Both the position numbers and the translations under genes were made by a program. Under the pieces are notes generated by a model. The model was not told where the DNA came from. It ran no database searches and saw only the letters and a list, made by a program, of their open reading frames with translations. Below, in pieces: positions 53,605 to 63,071 of a stretch of 64,000 nt of DNA (position 1 is the first letter of the stretch; every line of letters starts with the position of its first letter). Source of the DNA: Peptoniphilus sp. GNH (GTDB lineage: Bacteria > Bacillota > Clostridia > Tissierellales > Peptoniphilaceae); NCBI GenBank assembly GCA_021307325.1, contig CP089931.1, forward strand, positions 1,016,979 to 1,080,978, given 5' to 3'.

Positions 53605-55462
53605 TTCCTTCCTCCTTATCTTTAAATTCTGTAGTAATTTCTTCTGTATGTTTTCCTAGCATCAATCCTCGATATTTAAATCTTCCTACCTTTTCATTAA
53701 ATACTAGTGGTCTTGGGACTTGTTTTTCTACTTTGTATTCATCCTTCAACTTCCTAAGTAGAAATGAATGACTAAGTTCTATTCTCTTCCAGGATTCATC
53801 AATCTTAATCTTTCCATCCCAAGCCTCTGTAGAACCAAGAGACTGACCAGATATAGCTGCGATAGCATTATCTTTACTTATCATAGCTTGTCCTGATTCA
53901 AGTCTAATAAGCACTGAAAAGTTGTTCATCGTCTTTTCCTGAAGTTTGGTTAATGGATAAAAAAGATTTAGAATGTGGTCACCACTTAAGTAGGTTTCTT
54001 TTGGAATGTGATGTTCTATTTTCGTATCATTAAAAACATAAGTAATAACTATCCTTGTTGGTATTTCTATGTTTTCAATAAAGTCTAATTCCTCTACTTC
54101 TTCTTTTTCTTCAAACCTTGGAGGATCATAGGATTTCCTATCATTATTTAAAATCTCTACTTGTTTCTTAACCTTCCTTGATATCTTTCTTGTTTTTTCT
54201 TCAGTGTCACAAATTATATTTAACAAGATAGAGGCATTAAAAATTGCCTCCGTTTCTCTATTAGAGGCAAATTCTATACGAATTATCGACGTGTCTGTAG
54301 TAGAAAGATTAAAGGCAGAATAATTTGAATAGGCATGAACTACCAACTTTTCCGATTCAATCTGATTTAAAAGTCCTACTATATTTTTATCATTCTTGCT
54401 TTTGGCCTTTGATAGATATGGATTCTTTCCAACTCCTAAAATCCTGTGCTTACCATTTATCTTGTACTCTATGTCAGTAATAAGTCCTTCAATCTTTTCT
54501 TCTTCGTAAGAAATAGCTATTCTGTCTCCTACATCAAGACTTGGGTCTCCTATTGTTACCATATCAAAAGGTGTGTGATGAATTTTGCAAATTTCAGTAA
54601 GAAGAGCCTCATACATTCTTTTTCTTTTTTCTGGAAGTCCTAATTGCATTAAAGGATTTATTCCAAGATTCATAGTTAACCCATCATCATTTTCTAAAGC
54701 ATAGTATTCAGCTATTTTAGTCTTTGCGTTTGTTGAGTTGATGGCTGTATATCTTGTCTTAAAATCTGATATTGATGAAGAAAATCTTTCTCTCGTTTTA
54801 ATTTCAGTTGATATGCTTTCTGCATACTTCTTTAAAATTAATTTCCCATCACGACTAATCCCCGCAAAAGCACCAAGGGTAGATGCTATATAGTGAATAA
54901 AATCCCTATAAGTTTCTATATCATGGTCTTGATAAATTGCCAGAACTTCCTCTCCATTTACAAAAGCTTTTACCTCATCTTCTGTCATACCCAGTTCTAC
55001 CTTGCACTTCTCACATGAAAGACTTAGTAATTCAAAGGCTGTGCCAAAGGTATCGGTTACAGGGAAGTTCTTATCAAATCTAAGCATATAGTCATAGCCT
55101 TTTAGTTCTAAAATCTTCTTAGACCTATTTGCCTCAGTAACATCAAAGATTCCCATTGGTATAGTTTCTATCTTTTTGCTTTCTAATTCTTGATGGTAAA
55201 AAAGTTCTAGCTTTGAATCCTCTAAAGAATACCTATCTATATTTGAAAAAAGGCTAATTCCAAACTCTCCAGCATAAACTGTACCTATTTCAAGTTCAGA
55301 AGATCCAGAACATGAACGATGAATGTATCCAGATCCTTTAAGAATATCTTTATTGGTAAAGGGAATAATGGTTTCATCTTTTAAGATGATATTTCCCGTC
55401 CAATAAAATTTACGAGAATTCTTTTTGATTGCTGTTTTATATTCATTGCTTGTTGGATGCAT
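53591..55462 (-). CDS. Phage tail protein (tail-associated/baseplate hub type)
   Basis: 623 residues from the ATG (MHPTSNEYKTAIKKNSRKF) after GGAGGAGT; the frame to 55495 lacks a site. Segments such as LELKGYDYMLRFD, HYIASTLGAFAGISRDGKL and VGDRIAISYEEEKIEGLITDIEY fit Gp44/Tal-like tail hub proteins of Siphoviridae. The C-terminal third contains a more variable region that may carry receptor contacts. The ATG overlaps the stop of the previous gene (TGATG). Confidence 0.82.
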   Translation of the reverse strand: MHPTSNEYKTAIKKNSRKFYWTGNIILKDETIIPFTNKDILKGSGYIHRSCSGSSELEIGTVYAGEFGISLFSNIDRYSLEDSKLELFYHQELESKKIETIPMGIFDVTEANRSKKILELKGYDYMLRFDKNFPVTDTFGTAFELLSLSCEKCKVELGMTEDEVKAFVNGEEVLAIYQDHDIETYRDFIHYIASTLGAFAGISRDGKLILKKYAESISTEIKTRERFSSSISDFKTRYTAINSTNAKTKIAEYYALENDDGLTMNLGINPLMQLGLPEKRKRMYEALLTEICKIHHTPFDMVTIGDPSLDVGDRIAISYEEEKIEGLITDIEYKINGKHRILGVGKNPYLSKAKSKNDKNIVGLLNQIESEKLVVHAYSNYSAFNLSTTDTSIIRIEFASNRETEAIFNASILLNIICDTEEKTRKISRKVKKQVEILNNDRKSYDPPRFEEKEEVEELDFIENIEIPTRIVITYVFNDTKIEHHIPKETYLSGDHILNLFYPLTKLQEKTMNNFSVLIRLESGQAMISKDNAIAAISGQSLGSTEAWDGKIKIDESWKRIELSHSFLLRKLKDEYKVEKQVPRPLVFNEKVGRFKYRGLMLGKHTEEITTEFKDKEEGNAQG

Positions 55463-55824
55463 CAGTACTCCTCCAATGAAAAAGATACTTCCCACAATCC
55501 TTTATAAGAAGTATCTTTTATTAGTTTGACTTGAAACTTGTCTATATACATTTGTGACTCTTTTAGTTCTAGTGTTTCTGTATCTAAGTATTTAACTTTA
55601 AGATTAGAATTATTAGCAAAACTACTCAATGTCTTTACAAGTTTAGGACTACAAGAAAAACTTACAGAAATACTTGCTACTTTATTTCTAACAATATCCT
55701 TTTGAATAGTGCCTGCCTCTGTTTCTCCTCCAGTATCTGCCTCAATATCTCTAAACTCCAAATCATAAGAATTTGGTAGAGGTAGGTCTACTCCTTCAAT
55801 AATTAAATATGATTGATATTTCAT
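55462..55824 (-). CDS. Phage distal tail-type protein (120 aa)
   Basis: 120 residues (MKYQSYLIIEGVDLPLPNSY) with a beta-rich fold and the line ASISVSFSCSPKLVKTLSSF. Short proteins of this kind lie between the tape measure and hub genes. Assignment rests mostly on position. Confidence 0.7.
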   Translation of the reverse strand: MKYQSYLIIEGVDLPLPNSYDLEFRDIEADTGGETEAGTIQKDIVRNKVASISVSFSCSPKLVKTLSSFANNSNLKVKYLDTETLELKESQMYIDKFQVKLIKDTSYKGLWEVSFSLEEY

Positions 55825-55925
55825 TATACGACTACACCTCCATTCACTGCGTCGCTTTGCTCCTTGTTCATGGGGTGAGACTGCATCTGACCTACCAACA
55901 AAATCACAGATTTTGGGTTAGGTCA
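55825..55925. repeat. Long hairpin between tape measure and distal tail genes
   Basis: TGACCTACCAACAAAATC and GATTTTGGGTTAGGTCA (55888-55925) form a nearly perfect long stem with a 3-nt loop. No U-run follows on the minus strand, so it is not a plain terminator; it may process or stabilise late mRNA. Confidence 0.6.
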
Positions 55926-58900
55926 TTATCTACCTCCACTTCTTAAATTCTTACGCATAGATGCATTAACAATAACTTCATCAAGGAGAGTCCCTCCAAG
56001 ATAAACTGGTATGACTATATCTCCAGAATTTTCCGATTTTAAATTGATGTTTGCAAGTGCATCGGATATTTGTCTTCCTATATCAATTCCATTTACAATA
56101 GGTTCTTTATCGTGTCTCCCAATACCTAGAGATGATATATTGGGACTTAAAACCATATCACTTGCTACATTTTCCATCGAAGATTGAACTAATCTTCTGC
56201 TCTTTTCTATCCCCTTAGATAGACCTTCCATAAAATCAGGCATCCATGATTCGTAGTCAGTAAGTGGACCAACATCTGGAACAGAGAAGTGCAGGTAAGA
56301 CCTAATAGTTGATGCTACATTCGATACAGCCGATGTAACATTGCTAATTGCACTTCTAATCCCTCTAGCAATTCCGTTAATCATATCGGCTCCCCATGTA
56401 TAAGCTTGGGATGCCAAATTTTTAATGTGATTAACTTCATTATTAAATCCATTTCTAATAGTGGACTGAATATTTGACATGGTTGATGAAATACTTGATC
56501 TCATGGAATTAAATGCAGATGATACTGCTGACTTTGCAGTATTCACTGCAGATGAAATAGTCGACTTTATGGAGTTCCAAGCAGATGAAACAAAGGACTT
56601 AATGTTATTCATTGTTGATGACATAAAGGTCTTTATCCCGTTCCAGACTGATTCAAGAACTGCCTTAATAGAAGTCAAGATAGTCTCAATTGTAGTTTTT
56701 ATGTTTGTCCAGGATGTAGAAATAAATTCTCCAATAGCAGTAATAACTGTTGTTAAAAACTCTTTTAGTCCATTCCAAATAGTCTCTACTTTTACTTTGA
56801 TTGCATCTAGAACTGTTGAAATTAAAGTCTTAATACTTTCCCAAGTAGTCCTGATAAACTCACTAACTGCTGTAAATACTTCTGTAGTTGTAGTTGAAAT
56901 AGCTGTCCATATATTGGTAAAAATAGTTTTAATTCCTGTCCAAAGGCTTGTAAAGAATTCTCCTAAACTTTGCCATAAACTCTTGGCTCCCTCAATAAAG
57001 GTATTCCAAGATTCAGTTAGAAAAGTTGTTATAGATGTCCAGATAGTATTCCATCCTTCAGAAAGTCCATTCCATAGGTTGGCAAAGAAGTCCTTGATGC
57101 CTTTCCAAGTAGTCTTAACACCTTCAATAAATCCAGACCAGAATTCTGATAAGAAAGTAGTAATTTCAGTCCAAGTGCTTGTCCATGAATCAGATATTCC
57201 TTGCCATAGATTGGCGAAGAATTCTTTTATTCCATTCCAAATAGCAACTGTTGATTCTTTGATAGTATCCCAAATAGAGATAAGTCCTTCTCTAAACCAG
57301 TCGCACTTCTTCCATAAAAGAACTAGACCCGCTATTACTGCACCAATAGCAATAGGAACAATACCAATGGCTGATACTACTGCAGTGATTGCTGGTATAA
57401 GTGTGCCTGTAAATATTCCAACTATCTTAGTAATTCCTCCTATTATTAGAGGTCCTTTGGTCATAATAGTTCCTATTGACCAGACAAGCTTTCCTACAAT
57501 CATAAGAACTGGACCAAGAGCAGCTATAAAAAGACCGATACCTGCAATAATACCTTTTACTGGTCCTGGAAGGGCATTAAGTCCATTTACCAGTTTTGTT
57601 AATATATCTACTGCTTTTCTAACAGCAGGCATTAAAAGTTCTCCAAAGGATATAGCTAATTCTTCTAAGGCAGATTGTAAAATCTTTAATTGACCAGCTA
57701 AGTTATCCTGCATAGTAGCAGCCATTTTTTCTGCTGTTCCATCTGCGTTATAAATGGCATCACTCAAACTGTTATAGTCTTTTTCACTGGCATTTATAAT
57801 TGCCAACATTCCAGACATGGCATTTTTACCAAATATCATGGATGCTGCTTGTGCTTTTTGAGTTCCGTCTAAGTTAGCAAAGGCAACTCTAAAGGTGCTT
57901 AGAGTCTCATCAAGTGAAAGCCCCTGTACATCTTCAATAGATAATCCCAACATGGACATTCCATTAATAACTTCTTTAGTTGGTGATGCGAGTCTTGTTA
58001 GTCCAGACCTTAAAGCTGTCCCTGCTTGTGAGCCTTTTATTCCTGCGTTAGCCATTAAACCTATAGCTACTGCTGTATCTTCAACTGAATAGCCAAGTGT
58101 CCCAGCAATAGGCGCAGCATATTTGAAGGTTTCACCCATTAATGAAACATTGGTATTGGCATTAGATGATGCAGCAGCAAGAACATCAGCAAAGTGAGAA
58201 GAGTCTTCTGCTTTTAAACCAAAGGCTGTAAGGGCATCTGTTACGATATCTGAAGTAGTAGCTAAGTCCTCACCACTAGCTGCAGCAAGGTTCATGACTC
58301 CTTCAATACCACTAATCATATCTTTACTTTTCCAACCAGCCATGGCCATGTAGTTCATAGCCTCTGCCGCTTCAGATGCTGAGAACTTTGTTTTGGCTCC
58401 CATTTCACGAGCCTTTTCCCTCAGAGCATCAAAGTCAGACCCTGTTGCACCAGATACTGCTTTTACCTTTGACATGCCAGAGTCAAAATCTGATGCAGTC
58501 TTTACTGCCGCTACCCCAAGACCTGCTACTGCAAGAGATACTGGCATCATTTTTCTTCCTACATTTTCTATATTTTGCCCTGTGTTTTGCCATTTTTCTC
58601 CAGTAATAGCTATGTTTTGCAGAGTTTGATTAGTGGTTGCCCCTTGTCTTTCTAGAGATTTAAGGGCTTGTTCTGTTTCAATAATCTCACGTTTAAGGGC
58701 ATCATATTGCTCTTGGGAAATCTTTCCTTCTGCAAGAGCCTGTTCAGCTTGTTTTTGTGCCTCTTTCAAAGAGGTTAATTTATTCTTTGTTTCTTCTAAG
58801 GTCTGTCCTAATAGCTTATGCTTTTGGGAGATAAGTTCTGTATTTCCAGGGTCAAGTTTTAGAAGTTTATTGACATCACGAAGTTCAGACTGAGTATGTT

Positions 58901-58991
58901 TAATCTCCGTATTAACTTGTTTTAATGCAGTTTGAAGTTTGGTAGTATCCCCACCAATCTCAACAGTTATCCCTTTTATTCTATTTGCCAA
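55926..58991 (-). CDS. Phage tail tape measure protein
   Basis: 1021 residues starting at TTG 58991, five nt after GGAGGTGA. The first about 120 residues are coiled; the TP901-type core follows (KVKAVSGATGSDFDALREKAREMG.. in segments). Two or three hydrophobic helices lie at about 460-560. The C-terminal half is built of many Trp-containing repeats of about 11-33 residues (WNGIKEFFANLWQGI.., WNTIWTSITTFLTES..). It sets tail length and is injected through the tail. Confidence 0.95.
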   Translation of the reverse strand: MANRIKGITVEIGGDTTKLQTALKQVNTEIKHTQSELRDVNKLLKLDPGNTELISQKHKLLGQTLEETKNKLTSLKEAQKQAEQALAEGKISQEQYDALKREIIETEQALKSLERQGATTNQTLQNIAITGEKWQNTGQNIENVGRKMMPVSLAVAGLGVAAVKTASDFDSGMSKVKAVSGATGSDFDALREKAREMGAKTKFSASEAAEAMNYMAMAGWKSKDMISGIEGVMNLAAASGEDLATTSDIVTDALTAFGLKAEDSSHFADVLAAASSNANTNVSLMGETFKYAAPIAGTLGYSVEDTAVAIGLMANAGIKGSQAGTALRSGLTRLASPTKEVINGMSMLGLSIEDVQGLSLDETLSTFRVAFANLDGTQKAQAASMIFGKNAMSGMLAIINASEKDYNSLSDAIYNADGTAEKMAATMQDNLAGQLKILQSALEELAISFGELLMPAVRKAVDILTKLVNGLNALPGPVKGIIAGIGLFIAALGPVLMIVGKLVWSIGTIMTKGPLIIGGITKIVGIFTGTLIPAITAVVSAIGIVPIAIGAVIAGLVLLWKKCDWFREGLISIWDTIKESTVAIWNGIKEFFANLWQGISDSWTSTWTEITTFLSEFWSGFIEGVKTTWKGIKDFFANLWNGLSEGWNTIWTSITTFLTESWNTFIEGAKSLWQSLGEFFTSLWTGIKTIFTNIWTAISTTTTEVFTAVSEFIRTTWESIKTLISTVLDAIKVKVETIWNGLKEFLTTVITAIGEFISTSWTNIKTTIETILTSIKAVLESVWNGIKTFMSSTMNNIKSFVSSAWNSIKSTISSAVNTAKSAVSSAFNSMRSSISSTMSNIQSTIRNGFNNEVNHIKNLASQAYTWGADMINGIARGIRSAISNVTSAVSNVASTIRSYLHFSVPDVGPLTDYESWMPDFMEGLSKGIEKSRRLVQSSMENVASDMVLSPNISSLGIGRHDKEPIVNGIDIGRQISDALANINLKSENSGDIVIPVYLGGTLLDEVIVNASMRKNLRSGGR

Positions 58992-59053
58992 TATCTCACC
59001 TCCTTAATTTTGAGCATCAAAAAAGCACCTACCCTTTTGATAGATGCTAAAAA

Positions 59054-59380
59054 TTAATATTCACTGTAAATATCATCGTCAGTGTAAAACCAAAATTCTA
59101 ATTCATCATTAATTGCCTTAATAATATCTGCTTGATTTATTTTGTCTTTTTTGTTTTTTCTTCCGCCAATAATAAAAAAGATATTTCCCTCATCAAAGTT
59201 TACTTCTTTTTTTTCAATTGAAGAATCTATAGCCAGTAATGTTGAATCTTTTTGATTGTAATATATTCTTACCGTGTCGGGAGACTTATTATATTTTCTA
59301 ACAGCCTCTTCTCTGTCACTTTTTGGAATTTCGTTGATATTGATTTTTGGACTTCGACCTTTGTTTTTCTTTTTACCCAC
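59054..59380 (-). CDS. Hypothetical phage protein in the tail module (108 aa)
   Basis: 108 residues, starting at GTG after AGAGGTGAT. Lys-rich N-terminus (GKKKNKGRSPKININEI) and acidic C-terminus (FWFYTDDDIYSEY). No family recognised. It lies between the chaperone genes and the tape measure gene. Confidence 0.65.
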   Translation of the reverse strand: MGKKKNKGRSPKININEIPKSDREEAVRKYNKSPDTVRIYYNQKDSTLLAIDSSIEKKEVNFDEGNIFFIIGGRKNKKDKINQADIIKAINDELEFWFYTDDDIYSEY

Positions 59381-59418
59381 AGTATCACCTCTGTTACAGT
59401 AATTATACCATAAGTAGA

Positions 59419-59956
59419 TTAAAATTTATCAAAGTCTTCTTGTGTGGCTACTTCCTTGTATTTATATTCATCGTTATTCTTTTCTGTGAACATATCATTT
59501 ACAAGTCCAATTGTTAATAGGGATAAATCAGAAACAGAAAGACCAAGCTCCACTGCCCTTAATAGGAATAAGGGTGTAGTCATTGGTCTTTCTGTTGGTC
59601 TTACTTTTTTTAGGAACTTCTTCCGATTTTATATTAAGCCCCCATAATTCAATTAGCTGTGGCAGAATTTGGTAAATTGAAAAGGTTGAGAAATTATCCA
59701 ACCATTCTTCTGGACTATCTGGCACAGTTTTGTCTCCATGCTTGGCCATTACATAGGCTATATTTTCAAATAGTTCTAATGAACCTATGTCAAGATTAGA
59801 TTTATCTTCATCATTTTTCTTCATGGACTTTTCTAGTTCCATTAAGTCTTTAAAGATATCCCTTCCAAATTTAAGCCTATAGATTCTTGGGATAGCTGCT
59901 GATGCACGGAAAGCAACATCTTGTCCATCAATTTGAATTTTCTTTGTTAGTGCCAT
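59419..59956 (-). CDS. Tail assembly chaperone pair with frameshift (gpG and gpGT type)
   Basis: The short product is read in one frame from 59956 to 59528 (142 aa, MALTKKIQIDGQDVAFRAS..). An A7 run at 59605-59611 (minus strand) permits a shift by +1 (or -2) into a frame that reads PTERPMTTPLFLLRAVELGL and ends at 59419 with DFDKF. The second frame has a stop just upstream of the run, so it is entered only from the first. Most tailed phages make their tape-measure chaperones (lambda G and GT) in this way, and the pair lies between major tail and tape measure genes as expected. A homopolymer error is the main alternative. Confidence 0.82.
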
Positions 59957-59958
59957 AT

Positions 59959-60555
59959 TTATTTACCTCCAACACTTGCTCTTGAAGGTGTTACTGTAGT
60001 TTCTGTTGGCATATAGACTGACTTGTACCAACCATCATAAGTTTCCTTCGTAGTCTCTTCCCCTGTTCTAGCCTTTACATTTCCATTTGGAAGTGGTCTT
60101 GCTTGAATAGACAAGGTTTCTGGTTGAACTTCTCTTGATTCCTCGTTGGTTTCTCCCTCAAGGGTAGGTCTTGCTGCTGAACAGTTATACATGACGTGAC
60201 GGATTTTCTTTTGGTCACCATCAAACTCGAATAACAATGCGAAGTTCGCAGTTTCAGAATTTGAAGACTCAATTAGAACCTTATTGGAATCTGATTTTTC
60301 CATCAAAACATCAGTCCTAAAGGATTCTGGAATAAGAGCGATTTCTAAATCTCCGTCATATCCCATATTGTTTGAAATAGTGTAGTATTCAATTCCATCT
60401 GCATAAAAGCTTTCAGGCTCTCCATTAGGATCCAATGAAATTGAAACAGCACCAGGCATTGGCACTGGTGTCTTATATTTAATAACACCTTCTTCAGCTT
60501 TATCAAAGAGAGCGTAGTGTACGTTACAAATATTAAATTTAACTTTATTGGCCAT
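59959..60555 (-). CDS. Phage major tail protein (phi13-like)
   Basis: 198 residues, beta-rich, opening KVKFNICNVHYALFDK and with the family lines VPMPGAVSISLDPNGEPESFYADGIEYY and LEIALIPESFRTDVL. It forms the tail tube around the tape measure. Its start overlaps the previous gene by 11 nt. Confidence 0.9.
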   Translation of the reverse strand: MANKVKFNICNVHYALFDKAEEGVIKYKTPVPMPGAVSISLDPNGEPESFYADGIEYYTISNNMGYDGDLEIALIPESFRTDVLMEKSDSNKVLIESSNSETANFALLFEFDGDQKKIRHVMYNCSAARPTLEGETNEESREVQPETLSIQARPLPNGNVKARTGEETTKETYDGWYKSVYMPTETTVTPSRASVGGK

Positions 60556-60892
60556 TATTATTTACCTCCGTAATTTTTAAATTAAGTGTGAATTCATACA
60601 AAACTTCATAAAGTCTTTCTGATTCAATCCAAACTTCAGATTTTTCATAATAGATTTTTTCTCTATCAAGTATCTCTTCTATTTTTTCTTCTAGTTTTAA
60701 ATCTTTCTTATCAGTATAAAGTTCTAAGACTATCTGGGTGTTCTTATAGAAAACTACTCCATCTGCACCAAAGTTTTTATTCTTTGGAAATAGATAGACC
60801 ATAAATGGTGGAGCAGGGCTTTCTCCTTCAGCAAAGTGGGAGTATGCAAAAGGAAGTCCTATATCTTCAATTATTTTTAATAGCCTATCCAT
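60545..60892 (-). CDS. Phage tail terminator/completion protein (115 aa)
   Basis: 115 residues (MDRLLKIIEDIGLPFAYSHF..) with the usual small alpha-beta pattern of tail-completion proteins, between gp10-like and major tail genes. The family assignment is from position and general look. Confidence 0.72.
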   Translation of the reverse strand: MDRLLKIIEDIGLPFAYSHFAEGESPAPPFMVYLFPKNKNFGADGVVFYKNTQIVLELYTDKKDLKLEEKIEEILDREKIYYEKSEVWIESERLYEVLYEFTLNLKITEVNNNGQ

Positions 60893-61265
60893 CTTGTAAT
60901 TTCCTCATTATATTTTCTTCCAATTCTCTAACTCCTTTCTCTTCAGCTGGTCCAATGTGTGGCTTAGCAGATACTCTTCCTCCCTGTCTAAGAACATGAC
61001 CTTTTTCAAGTAAATGAGCCAGTTGATATCTATTTCTTGAGTGGACTACAATTTCTATTGAGTTTGATGTTTCTTTCATAGTTTTTACAGACCAAGATTT
61101 AGAATATTTCTTTGTTTCTCCTACAGGTGCATTTTCTTGTATGTCTTTTCTAATATTGCTACCAGCTTTTTTGACTTCCTTTTTGACTTCATCTGTTGCC
61201 ATATCAGAATATTCTTCTAAGCCCTTCATTATTTCACTGGCTAGGTTTTCAATTTTTACATTCAT
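60885..61265 (-). CDS. HK97 gp10-family phage protein (126 aa)
   Basis: 126 residues, with KKAGSNIRKDIQENAPVGETKKYSKSW and HLLEKGHVLRQGGRVSAKPHIGPA in segments, which is the signature of HK97 gp10-type head-tail proteins. It overlaps neighbours by 8 and 4 nt. Confidence 0.9.
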   Translation of the reverse strand: MNVKIENLASEIMKGLEEYSDMATDEVKKEVKKAGSNIRKDIQENAPVGETKKYSKSWSVKTMKETSNSIEIVVHSRNRYQLAHLLEKGHVLRQGGRVSAKPHIGPAEEKGVRELEENIMRKLQDG

Positions 61266-61594
61266 CTACTCACCTTCCTACACCTAAACTTTATAAGTCT
61301 ATTTTTGTAGTTCATAAAGTCAATTGAGACGATATTGTACATTTCATCATCAAATAGAATTCTGTACTCCGAAGTATTAATATTCTTCAACCTATTTTGA
61401 AATCTTACAGTAAAAGAAATATCTGACCTATCTACTTCCATTCCTAAAAAAACTTCTTCGCCTTTTCCTTGAAAGGAAATATAGGCTGAGGTTTCTAGAT
61501 AGTCTGTCCATACTGATTTATGGTTACCAATTCCATCCACCTCAACATCTTTATTTTGAAAGATTATTTTTCTATTTAAATCTGATATCTTCAT
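61262..61594 (-). CDS. Phage head closure protein (head-tail adaptor)
   Basis: 110 residues, opening MKISDLNRKIIFQNK and with EYRILFDDEMYNIVSID as in SPP1 gp16/HK97-type adaptors. It seals the capsid vertex to the tail. Start overlaps the previous gene by one base. Confidence 0.9.
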   Translation of the reverse strand: MKISDLNRKIIFQNKDVEVDGIGNHKSVWTDYLETSAYISFQGKGEEVFLGMEVDRSDISFTVRFQNRLKNINTSEYRILFDDEMYNIVSIDFMNYKNRLIKFRCRKVSR

Positions 61595-61866
61595 TAGAAT
61601 TCAGCCTTTCTCATTCCAAATAATAAAGCCCTTAGAGTTAAGTTTAGTTCAGAATAATCTGCCTCTTCTCTATGTTCATAAAGATAAGCAGTCATATATA
61701 AGACAGCTATCTTTCCATTTGGATTTTTAGAAAGGTCTTCTTCACTATCAACTCTGGCGACATCCATGGAGTGCTTGATTGATGATTGGATGAGAGATTC
61801 AATCATCTCATCCTCATCATCAAAATCCACCCTTAAATAGGACTTTGCCTCCTCAAGAGTAATCAT
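61594..61866 (-). CDS. Phage head-tail connector (gp6-like)
   Basis: 90 residues (MITLEEAKSYLRVDFDDEDE), the textbook opening of gp6-type connectors, then helices and YEHREEADYSELNLTLRALL. Lies 10 nt after the capsid gene. Confidence 0.92.
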   Translation of the reverse strand: MITLEEAKSYLRVDFDDEDEMIESLIQSSIKHSMDVARVDSEEDLSKNPNGKIAVLYMTAYLYEHREEADYSELNLTLRALLFGMRKAEF

Positions 61867-61876
61867 AATTTACTCC

Positions 61877-63067
61877 TTAGGCAGTAGCACCAATTTTTAA
61901 AAGTTTAACTGCCTCTCTTAAAACAAGGATTCCATCAACTCTTTCCTTGCCTAAGAAACCAACCATACCGTTTCCAGCAAATAGTTCCTTTAAGTCTTGG
62001 AAAGACCTATTTCCTCTATCTCCAATCTTGTAATAAGAAAAATCGCCAAAGGCTACAGCAAGTTTTCCTTTTTCAGTTTTAGGAGCAAAGGCAGATGTAT
62101 AGGCAGGATATCCTAAAAGTCTGTCTGGTTCTCCATCTTTAAGAGATGGTTGCCAAATATATGCACCATTAACATCTTTAAGCTTTCTAATTTGAGCAAC
62201 TGTTGCATCATTTAAAATGAAGGCTGCTCTCTTTCTATATGGTCTATCTAGGGAGTAAACTAAGTCAATTAGTTCATCTGCCGTAATTGTTTGAGCCTTT
62301 GTTGTTAGGCCAAGTTCTCCACCCTTTTTAGAGTCAAAGATTCCTGTAGGTTTATTTACTCCATCGCCATTTAAGAAAGCATCCTCTTCAGCATTTGCTA
62401 GTGCTCTAGTAAATTCTTCAGTGATGTATTTTTCTAAATTAAAGGCCGCATCATATAAAAGTTCTTCAGTAACTTTAATCCCAACATGAAGTTTATGCGC
62501 ATCAAGTGCTACTTGGTCGAATGTACCATCTCCGAAAGTAAGTTGGCCACCTTCTTCTACCCATAGGGCTGCTGGCTTTGTAGCTGCAATGTTAATTTTA
62601 TGAAGTCCAGAAGTTTGAACTTTTGTAGCAAGTTTTCTTACAATATTTTCATCTTCAAGACCATTTACAATATCTGCTTCCATTTCTTCTGGAACTAAAT
62701 ATCCACCACTTTCATCTGTGCCTACTTTTAATTCATTAGAAATATCTCTAAAGTTAGTTCTTAATGCCTTCATCATAGATTTCTTATAGACATTTCTTGC
62801 TCTCATTGGTTTATCTTCTTCATTAAAAGTAGTAGGTTCATTTGTCAGTGCTTGAGTAGTAGGTTTTTCCAAGGATTTATCCATTTCTTCTTCCCTCTTC
62901 TTTCTTTCGATTTCACGAGTATAATTCTCTATAGTTCTTTCCATCTCTTCATATGTCTTAAAATCTTCATCAGACATTAGACCATTTTCATCTTTCTTAG
63001 ATTCAGCAAATTTCTTTGCCTCATCCCAAGATTTAGTTCTCTTTTCCATTAGTTCTTTTAAATTCAT
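61877..63067 (-). CDS. Phage major capsid protein (HK97 fold) with N-terminal scaffold
   Basis: 396 residues. The first about 100 form a charged coiled delta/scaffold domain (MNLKELMEKRTKSWDEAKKF..), cut off by the head protease; the mature fold follows (LKVGTDESGGYLVPEEME.., NGDGVNKPTGIFD, GNGMVGFLGKERVDG). GGAGGTAA precedes the ATG. Next to its protease as expected. Confidence 0.95.
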   Translation of the reverse strand: MNLKELMEKRTKSWDEAKKFAESKKDENGLMSDEDFKTYEEMERTIENYTREIERKKREEEMDKSLEKPTTQALTNEPTTFNEEDKPMRARNVYKKSMMKALRTNFRDISNELKVGTDESGGYLVPEEMEADIVNGLEDENIVRKLATKVQTSGLHKINIAATKPAALWVEEGGQLTFGDGTFDQVALDAHKLHVGIKVTEELLYDAAFNLEKYITEEFTRALANAEEDAFLNGDGVNKPTGIFDSKKGGELGLTTKAQTITADELIDLVYSLDRPYRKRAAFILNDATVAQIRKLKDVNGAYIWQPSLKDGEPDRLLGYPAYTSAFAPKTEKGKLAVAFGDFSYYKIGDRGNRSFQDLKELFAGNGMVGFLGKERVDGILVLREAVKLLKIGATA

Positions 63068-63071
63068 ATAA

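Noticed and set aside
56479-57693. 404-codon open frame on the plus strand
   Set aside because: It is the antisense shadow of the repetitive C-terminal half of the tape measure gene and has no ribosome site or domain.
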